A stretch of 64,000 nucleotides of DNA from Brevibacterium epidermidis NBRC 14811 (GTDB lineage Bacteria > Actinomycetota > Actinomycetes > Actinomycetales > Brevibacteriaceae): assembly GCF_001570805.1 (NCBI RefSeq), contig NZ_BCSJ01000003.1:124001-188000 (forward strand). Reading direction: 5' to 3'. Below the pieces are notes generated by a model, which saw nothing but the letters and a program-made list of their open reading frames with translations, was not told where the DNA came from and ran no database searches. Every line of letters starts with the position of its first letter. The first letter of the stretch is position 1. Shown here piece after piece: positions 58,276 through 64,000 of this stretch. The position numbers and the translations under genes were made by a program.

Positions 58276-59915
58276 TGAACCAGGCTCCCTCGCAGACCGC
58301 GCGCCCCAGAACCTACCGTCTGGCCGAGCTCGGTCTCCTGATCCTGGCAATCGCCGTCGCCACCAGCGCTTACGCTCTCGTCGGCCTCGGCGTCGAAGAC
58401 ACCATCCCTGCCAATGTCTACGGCTATGCCGCGTGGCTGGCGGCACTGGGCGTCATCCTCCACATCGTCGTGTGGATCAAGGCGAAGTACGCCGATCCCG
58501 TACTCGTGCCCATCGCGGTGCTGCTCAACGGGCTCGGCCTGGCCATGATCTACCGCGTCGACCTCGGCCGCGACGAATACCTCGGTTCGGCGATGACCCA
58601 GCTGGTGTGGATGACTCTCGGCGTGGGCCTGGCCATCGCAGTGATCTTCGTCGTGCGCGACCACCGCTGGCTGCGCCGCTACACCTATGTCTCGGGCTTC
58701 GCCGCTCTCGTCTTCCTCCTGCTTCCGCTCATCCCGGGCATCGGCAAGACCATCAACGGTGCCCGCATCTGGATCGGCGTCGGCCCCCTGTCCTTCCAGC
58801 CCGGTGAGATCGCGAAGATCTTGCTTGCCATCTTCTTCGCCGGCTACCTCGTCACCTACAAGGACCAGCTCGTCGCCGCCGGACCGAAGATCCTCGGCAT
58901 CCGCTTCCCGCGTCTGCGCGACTTCGGACCCATCATCGTCGCCTGGGTCGCCAGCGTCGGCGTCCTCGTGTTCGAACGCGACCTCGGCACCTCGCTGCTC
59001 TTCTTCGGTCTCTTCGTCGCCATGCTCTACGTGGCCACCTCGAAGGTCTCATGGATCATCCTCGGCCTCGGATTCTTCTCTGCTGGCGCGGTCGCCGCGA
59101 CGTTCCTCTTCTCCCACGTGGGGCAGCGTGTGTCCGGTTGGCTCAATGCGCTCACCGCCGAGGAATACAACAAGACCCCCGGTGGCTCCTACCAGCTCGT
59201 GCAGGGCCTGTTCGGCATGTCCAACGGCGGGCTCATCGGCACCGGCTTCGGTGAGGGCCGACCGAATATGGTCCCCTACGCCGAATCCGACTTCATCTAC
59301 GCCAGCTTCGGTGAGGAGATCGGCCTTGCCGGGCTCTTCGTCATCCTGCTGTGCTACCTCTTCATCTTCCAGCGCGGAATCCGCACCGCCCAGCAGCTGC
59401 GCGACGGCTTCGGCACCCTGCTGGCCACGGGCTTGTCGTTCACAATCGCTCTGCAGGTCTTCGTCGTCGTCGGCGGCGTCACCCGCCTCATCCCGCTGAC
59501 GGGTCTGACCACCCCGTTCCTCGCACAGGGCGGATCCTCGCTCATCGCGAACTGGATGATCATCGCCCTGCTGCTGCGCATCTCGGACAACGCCAGGCGC
59601 CCCGTGGAGGAGTTCCACACCGGAGTGCTCACCATCACCGAGGATCCGCAGCCCGTTCCCGCAGGTGCTCCCGCGGCGAAGTCGGATTCAGCGGACGCGG
59701 AAGGAGACGTCCGTGCCCAGGGCTCGGCATCCTCGGCGCGCACCGTCGACGAAGATGCCCCCACGACGAACCTGCCGCCGGCCGGTTCCCGTGAGTTCGA
59801 CGGCGAAGCCCCGACGACGAACCTTCCGCCCGCGGATGTCCGCGCGCGGAAGCGCGGCGGGACACCGAACGACACCGATTCCAGCGACCAAGGACCCACC
59901 GGAGGTGAACGATGA
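58275..59915 (+). CDS. rodA: SEDS peptidoglycan polymerase RodA
   Basis: The 546-residue membrane protein from ATG 58275 (1-nt overlap with pstP) has about 10-12 helices of the FtsW/RodA/SpoVE family. The signatures INGARIWIGVGPLSFQPGEI, FERDLGTSLLFFGLFVAMLY, SNGGLIGTGFGEGRP and TSKVSW are those of a glycan-strand polymerase. The C-terminal 110 residues are disordered, with repeated APTTNLPPA segments. It pairs with the PbpA transpeptidase in the next gene. Confidence 0.93.
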   Translation: MNQAPSQTARPRTYRLAELGLLILAIAVATSAYALVGLGVEDTIPANVYGYAAWLAALGVILHIVVWIKAKYADPVLVPIAVLLNGLGLAMIYRVDLGRDEYLGSAMTQLVWMTLGVGLAIAVIFVVRDHRWLRRYTYVSGFAALVFLLLPLIPGIGKTINGARIWIGVGPLSFQPGEIAKILLAIFFAGYLVTYKDQLVAAGPKILGIRFPRLRDFGPIIVAWVASVGVLVFERDLGTSLLFFGLFVAMLYVATSKVSWIILGLGFFSAGAVAATFLFSHVGQRVSGWLNALTAEEYNKTPGGSYQLVQGLFGMSNGGLIGTGFGEGRPNMVPYAESDFIYASFGEEIGLAGLFVILLCYLFIFQRGIRTAQQLRDGFGTLLATGLSFTIALQVFVVVGGVTRLIPLTGLTTPFLAQGGSSLIANWMIIALLLRISDNARRPVEEFHTGVLTITEDPQPVPAGAPAAKSDSADAEGDVRAQGSASSARTVDEDAPTTNLPPAGSREFDGEAPTTNLPPADVRARKRGGTPNDTDSSDQGPTGGER

Positions 59916-61381
59916 AGAAGCCATTGACGCATATCGCCGTCGTCGGATTCGTCATGTTCGCGCTCCTGTTCGGATCGACGAGCTGGGTGCAGTACCTGAC
60001 TGCGGATTCGCTCAACAACAATCCGCTCAACAACCGGCGGGTCCTCGACCAGCTGGCCCGTGATCGGGGTCCGATCCTCGTCGACGGCACCCCGATCGCG
60101 TATTCGGAACCGGTCGATGACAAGTACAAGTTCCAACGCAAGTACGGTTCGGACAACCTCGATCCCCGGGCCTATGCCTCGCTGACCGGGTACTACTCGG
60201 TCGTGTCCGGCGCCTCGGGCATGGAACGGGCCGTCGGCGACTACCTCTCCGGCGACTCCGATGCTCTGTTCTACGACAAGGTCGGCAGCTTCTTCACCGG
60301 TGAGCAGCCGCGCGGTGCCGCGGTCGAGCTGACGATCGACCCGAAGGTGCAGCAGGCGGCTTGGGACGGACTGGGCAACCAGAACGGTGCGGCCGTGGCC
60401 ATCGACCCGAAGACCGGGAAGATCCTCGCCATGGTCTCGACACCTGGCTGGAACCCCAATGACCTGGCCAGCCACGACACGACTCAGGCCAGTGAGGCGT
60501 TCAAGAACCTCGAAGCCGCTGAGGGCAAGCCCGCCTACAACCGGGCCATCGGCGGCAATCTGTACCCGCCGGGTTCGACCTTCAAGGTCCTCGTCGCGGC
60601 TGCGGCCCTCGAATCCGGGGACTACGAACCCGATTCTCAGCTCAACGGTCCCGCCAAGCTCGACCTGCCGCAGACGACGGCGACGATCGGCAACTCGCAT
60701 CCGGGTGCCTGCCGCAACGGCGGCAAGCCGACCCTGGCGGATTCGCTCGCCGAATCCTGCAACACCTCGTTTGCATCCCTGGGCATGGACCTCGGCGAGG
60801 ATGCGATCGCGAAGCAGGCGGAGAAGTTCGGCTTCGGCGAGGATCTCGAGATCCCGCTCAACGTCACCCCCTCCTCGTTCCCCTCAGACCTCAACCCGCC
60901 GCAGCTGGCGCAGTCCTCGCTCGGTCAGTACGAAGTCCGTTCGACTCCGCTGCAGATGGCGATGATGACCGCGGGAATCGCCAACGGCGGAAAGATGATG
61001 AAACCCCAGCTCGTGGATCGGGTGCTCAATGCGAACACCCTCGAACCGATCTCGGAGACCCGGCCGAACCAGATGTCGCGTCCCGTTTCCGGAGACACGG
61101 CCGACAAACTCACCGACATGATGACCGGTGTGGTCGAGAACGGCACCGCTTCGGTGGCGAAGATGGGCGATACGAAGGTCGCTGCGAAGACCGGAACCGC
61201 CCAGCACGCGAAGGGTGCGGCACCCCATGCCTGGTTCATCTCCTTCGCCCCGGCCGATGACCCGCAGATCGCGGTCGCGGTCGTGGTTGAGAACGGCGGA
61301 AACGCGGGCAGCGAAGCTTATGGTGCGACGGTCGCAGGACCGATCGCGAAGAACATGATGGAAGCGGTGGTCGAGAAATGA
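59912..61381 (+). CDS. pbpA: Class B penicillin-binding protein PbpA
   Basis: The 489-residue transpeptidase has an N-terminal helix (HIAVVGFVMFALLFGSTSWV), a dimerisation/pedestal region, and a penicillin-binding domain with SxxK in PGSTFKVLV, SxN in ESCNTSFA and KTG in VAAKTGTAQH. It cross-links peptidoglycan with RodA. The GNLYPPGST and LAQSSLGQYEV segments are family-typical. Gene coupling is 4 nt on both sides, placing it in the same transcript as the kinases. Confidence 0.93.
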   Translation: MKKPLTHIAVVGFVMFALLFGSTSWVQYLTADSLNNNPLNNRRVLDQLARDRGPILVDGTPIAYSEPVDDKYKFQRKYGSDNLDPRAYASLTGYYSVVSGASGMERAVGDYLSGDSDALFYDKVGSFFTGEQPRGAAVELTIDPKVQQAAWDGLGNQNGAAVAIDPKTGKILAMVSTPGWNPNDLASHDTTQASEAFKNLEAAEGKPAYNRAIGGNLYPPGSTFKVLVAAAALESGDYEPDSQLNGPAKLDLPQTTATIGNSHPGACRNGGKPTLADSLAESCNTSFASLGMDLGEDAIAKQAEKFGFGEDLEIPLNVTPSSFPSDLNPPQLAQSSLGQYEVRSTPLQMAMMTAGIANGGKMMKPQLVDRVLNANTLEPISETRPNQMSRPVSGDTADKLTDMMTGVVENGTASVAKMGDTKVAAKTGTAQHAKGAAPHAWFISFAPADDPQIAVAVVVENGGNAGSEAYGATVAGPIAKNMMEAVVEK

Positions 61382-63204
61382 GACCCGTCGAAGGCACCCT
61401 GTTGGGCAACCGTTACAAACTCACCTCCCGCATCGCCGTCGGCGGCATGGGCGAGGTCTGGAAGGGTGTGGACTCCGTGCTCGGCCGTGAGGTCGCGGCG
61501 AAGATCCTCAAGGACGAGTACCTCTCCGAATCGACCTTCCTCGCCCGCTTCCGCGCCGAGGCCCAGAACATGGGTCGCGTCTCCGACCCTGGAATCGCCG
61601 GCGTCTACGACTACGGCGACGAGGACGGTTCGCCCTACCTCGTCATGGAGTACGTGCCCGGTGAGGCCCTGTCGGCCATCATCGAACGCAGCGCACCTCT
61701 GTCCGAGACCGACACTCTGAGCATCGTCACCCAGGCCGCTCAGGCCCTCGGCGCCGCCCACAAGGTGGGCGTCATCCACCGTGACATCAAGCCCGGCAAT
61801 ATCCTCATGACGCCGGACTTCCGCGTGAAGATCACGGACTTCGGCATCGCCCGAGTCACAGACCAGGCACCGCTGACGAAGACCGGGCAGGTCATGGGCA
61901 CCGCCCAGTACCTCGCTCCAGAACAGGCCACCGGCAAGGGTTCGGGACCCGGATCCGACCTCTACGCCCTGGGCATCATCGCCTATGAGGCTCTGGCCGG
62001 TCAGCGACCCTTCACCGGAGACTCGCAGGTGGCCATCGCCATCGCCCAGGTCAATCAGCAGCATCCGCCGTTGCCGGACACGGTCTCCGAACCGCTGCGC
62101 CGCTTCGTCGACTGCCTGCTGGAGAAGAAGCCCGAACGTCGACCCTCGGATGCATTCAAGGTCGCCAAAGCCGCCGAGGCGCTCTCGGCCGGGGACATCG
62201 CCGGAGCCGAGGAGCTCGTGCCGCAGATGCGTCACGGTGCTGCCGCGTCGGAGGCACTCACCCAGGTCTTCAACAACCCGGAGCCGGCAGCCACGACGAA
62301 GACCCTGCCCGTCACTTCCTCGAACGACGCCACTCAGGTGTACCCGAACGGTGCCGCAGCCGGAATCGTCGGCGCCGGTGCAGCAGGTGCGGGTGCCGCA
62401 GCTGCGAATACGGGACAGCTCGACCCGAACGATCCGCAGAATCAGGATCTCGAGAAGGACAGGCAGTCGAACAAGGGGCGCGTCCTCATCTGGATCCTCG
62501 CGATCATCGCGCTCATCGCCGTGGGCTCCCTGCTGTGGTTCTTCCTCGGCGGGGGCAATGCCGAACCCGAACCGGACCCGTCCACCTCGGCCCCCACCTC
62601 GGAGGCGGCGAAGACGATCGAGATCGATAAGAACGATTACATCGGACTCTCGGAATCCTCGGCGACGCAGAACCTCGAGAACAAGGGGCTCGAGGTCGAT
62701 ACGACCGATATCAACTCGGATCGGGCAGCCGGGACCGTCGCGGACGTCGGCGAGGGCGAGAACGGATACACCTTCGAAGAAGGCGACACCGTGACCCTCT
62801 ACATCTCGGCCGGTCCCGCCGAACAGCCCGAGGAACCTGCTTCTGACTCCGGTTCCGATTCGGGTCTGGGCAACGACTCGGAGTCGAGCTCGGACTCCGG
62901 TTCCTCCTCGGATTCGCAGGATCAGGGTTCGGACTCCGGATCTGATTCGGCGAACAGCGACACCGGTTCGGACTCCGAGACTTCGTCGAATTCGTCATCG
63001 GACTCCGAGACGTCGAGCGAATCGGACTCCTCGAGTTCGACGGACACGTCCGGTGAGACGGACTCTTCGGGCTCCGGGGATTCGGCCGACGCCTCGGGCG
63101 GTTCGAACCCGAACAGCGGCAATGACGGGGCAGGCAGCAATTCGGGCTCGGCGAGCAGCTCGGATGCCAGCGGCAACCCGAACGGAAACAACGGCAATGA
63201 ATAG
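61378..63204 (+). CDS. pknA: Ser/Thr protein kinase PknA-like, one PASTA and a Ser-Asp-rich tail
   Basis: The 608-residue kinase has Gly loop AVGGMGEVWKG, catalytic Lys K42, HRDIKPGNILM (D136), DFGIA (D154) and APEQATGKGSG. After a cytoplasmic linker, a helix (about residues 370-395, LIWILAIIALIAVGSLLWFF) leads to one PASTA-like domain (TIEIDKNDYIGLSESSATQN..., GYTFEEGDTVTLYIS). The last 130 residues are Ser/Asp/Gly/Asn repeats. In Mycobacterium PknA lacks PASTA and PknB has several; here the pattern differs. It phosphorylates division and cell-wall proteins. Confidence 0.92.
   Translation: MRPVEGTLLGNRYKLTSRIAVGGMGEVWKGVDSVLGREVAAKILKDEYLSESTFLARFRAEAQNMGRVSDPGIAGVYDYGDEDGSPYLVMEYVPGEALSAIIERSAPLSETDTLSIVTQAAQALGAAHKVGVIHRDIKPGNILMTPDFRVKITDFGIARVTDQAPLTKTGQVMGTAQYLAPEQATGKGSGPGSDLYALGIIAYEALAGQRPFTGDSQVAIAIAQVNQQHPPLPDTVSEPLRRFVDCLLEKKPERRPSDAFKVAKAAEALSAGDIAGAEELVPQMRHGAAASEALTQVFNNPEPAATTKTLPVTSSNDATQVYPNGAAAGIVGAGAAGAGAAAANTGQLDPNDPQNQDLEKDRQSNKGRVLIWILAIIALIAVGSLLWFFLGGGNAEPEPDPSTSAPTSEAAKTIEIDKNDYIGLSESSATQNLENKGLEVDTTDINSDRAAGTVADVGEGENGYTFEEGDTVTLYISAGPAEQPEEPASDSGSDSGLGNDSESSSDSGSSSDSQDQGSDSGSDSANSDTGSDSETSSNSSSDSETSSESDSSSSTDTSGETDSSGSGDSADASGGSNPNSGNDGAGSNSGSASSSDASGNPNGNNGNE
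62841..63190 (+). repeat. Ser-Asp-rich repetitive coding region
   Basis: GACTCCGGT, GATTCGGGC and GACTCCGAG-type hexamer to nonamer units repeat throughout the last part of pknA and encode SDSGSDSG-type sequence. This is an SD-repeat-like stalk, similar in style to surface adhesin linkers. Confidence 0.85.
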
Positions 63205-63320
63205 ACATTGAGCGATTCAGAGCAGCGGTCAGAAGAAACGAAGAGTTTGAGATACTGGAACTCGACTCGGTTCAGGTGAGAATGAACCCAGAGACCGGGT
63301 GAGACAAGCGGAGGACATAC
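63205..63320. other. Gap between pknA and pknB
   Basis: 116 bp separate two genes that are otherwise adjacent in tightly coupled operons. GCGGAGG lies before the pknB ATG. I see no strong hairpin; an extra promoter may exist here but no good hexamers were found. Confidence 0.5.
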
Positions 63321-64000
63321 ATGAGTGAACCCAAGGTGCTGTCGGGGCGTTACGAAGTTCGTGCGCTCCTCGGCCGTGGGGGCATGGCAGAAGTGCATGA
63401 GGGCGTCGACAACCGTCTCGGGCGTCGCGTGGCCATCAAACTTCTGCGCTCCGATCTCGCCCGCGATCCCTCGTTCCACACCCGCCTCAAGCGCGAGGCG
63501 CAGTCCGCGGCCGGTCTCAATCACCCCGGAATCGTCTCCGTCTACGATTCGGGTGAAGAGGAATTCGTCGAATCCGGTGGCTCGTCCGTGTCCGTGCCCT
63601 TCATCGTCATGGAATACGTCGAGGGTCAGACGCTGCGCGAAGTCCTCAATGAACACGGCACACTCACCGTCGACGAGGCCCTCAACGTCATCGCCGGAGT
63701 CCTCGCTCCGCTCGAGTACTCCCATCGCAACGGCATCGTCCACCGCGACATCAAGCCTGCGAACGTCATGCTCACCCCCGAGGGTGACATCAAGGTCATG
63801 GACTTCGGGATCGCCCGAGCACTCAAGGACAACTCGGGACTGACGCAGACCCAGTCGGTGGTCGGCACCGCCCAGTACCTCTCCCCCGAACAGGCGCGCG
63901 GTGAGGTCGTCGACGCCCGTTCCGACCTCTATTCCACCGCCTGCCTGCTCTATGAGCTTCTGGCCGGCCGTCCCCCGTTCGTCGGCGACTCCCAGCTGGC
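63321..64000 (+). CDS. pknB: Ser/Thr protein kinase PknB-like (3' end outside window)
   Basis: The frame is open from ATG 63321 (MSEPKVLSGRYEVRALLGRG) to the end of the window, 226 residues. The kinase domain is complete up to the APE segment: GRGGMAEVHEG, VAIKLLRSD, HRDIKPANVML, MDFGIARALKDN, TAQYLSPEQARGEV. A 16-residue insert (EEEFVESGGSSVSVPF) is in the beta-strand region before the hinge. PASTA domains, if any, lie outside the window. It is the usual last partner of the fhaA-pknA operon. Confidence 0.92.
   Translation, partial: MSEPKVLSGRYEVRALLGRGGMAEVHEGVDNRLGRRVAIKLLRSDLARDPSFHTRLKREAQSAAGLNHPGIVSVYDSGEEEFVESGGSSVSVPFIVMEYVEGQTLREVLNEHGTLTVDEALNVIAGVLAPLEYSHRNGIVHRDIKPANVMLTPEGDIKVMDFGIARALKDNSGLTQTQSVVGTAQYLSPEQARGEVVDARSDLYSTACLLYELLAGRPPFVGDSQL

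Noticed and set aside
62841..63190. Repetitive DNA that might be a CRISPR or mobile repeat
   Set aside because: Units are short, in frame and encode a Ser/Asp-rich tail; there are no spacers of equal length.

Overview
The window is high-GC actinobacterial DNA with dense, often translationally coupled genes. Brevibacterium or a close relative is my best guess. This is inferred from the complete mevalonate operon, a DUF222/HNH protein, the AbgT, NCS2 and AGCS carriers, and the FHA-PstP-RodA-PbpA-Pkn cell-division operon. I see no rRNA, CRISPR array, insertion sequence or prophage. The only RNA gene is tRNA-Leu(CAG).

Layout. 1-3.4 kb: a 5'-truncated TetR regulator, a DUF6204 protein and a MarR-like regulator, convergent with a drug-type MFS exporter; then a DUF402 protein. 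3.6-9.7 kb: an aldehyde dehydrogenase, then an ACC deaminase (acdS) coupled to a short AceE-like E1 dehydrogenase, divergent from a GntR/FCD regulator across a perfect 16-bp palindrome. 9.8-14.2 kb: a secreted esterase, then a GntR-creatininase-AbgT operon. The esterase and the GntR operon share a 15-bp inverted-repeat operator, which suggests one regulon. 14.7-16.8 kb: a DUF6230-DUF6114-secreted acidic protein operon. 16.8-23.6 kb: an Na+/alanine symporter, a glutamine-amidotransferase-like protein with DUF2871, and a purine module (8-oxoguanine deaminase divergent from a xanthine/urate-type NCS2 permease).

23.7-27.8 kb: a DUF222/HNH protein with a long acidic insert, a HAD phosphatase and an M50 metallopeptidase. 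28-37.3 kb: a seven-gene sugar-uptake and oxidation/isomerisation operon (Gfo/Idh dehydrogenase, RbsA-type ATPase, two RbsC-type permeases, a lipoprotein binding protein, two TIM-barrel isomerases) divergent from its ROK regulator. 37.4-46.3 kb: PhzF-like protein, ICMT-like methyltransferase, DUF1905, a VOC protein with a divergent MarR regulator, two VanZ paralogues, a zinc alcohol dehydrogenase, a PolA-like polymerase and a GlcD-type FAD oxidase. 46.4-48.1 kb: a DGPF (YciI-like) protein and an ECF42-type sigma factor, with a matching ECF42 promoter upstream.

48.2-54.8 kb: the full mevalonate operon in the order mvk-mvaD-pmk-fni-mvaA-mvaS, giving isopentenyl and dimethylallyl diphosphate from acetoacetyl-CoA plus acetyl-CoA. 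55-64 kb: tRNA-Leu, then fhaA-fhaB-pstP-rodA-pbpA-pknA-pknB (pknB cut by the window end), the Ser/Thr phospho-signalling and peptidoglycan-elongation module usually found near the actinobacterial origin.

The most unusual signals are: (i) short tandem duplications across stop codons whose unit lengths (10, 17, about 20 bp) repeat the stop in other frames; (ii) the shared AGTCATCTGATGACT-type operator; (iii) the ECF42 promoter; (iv) the acdS-E1 pair; (v) low-complexity inserts in 8-oxoguanine deaminase, the DUF222 protein and PknA.
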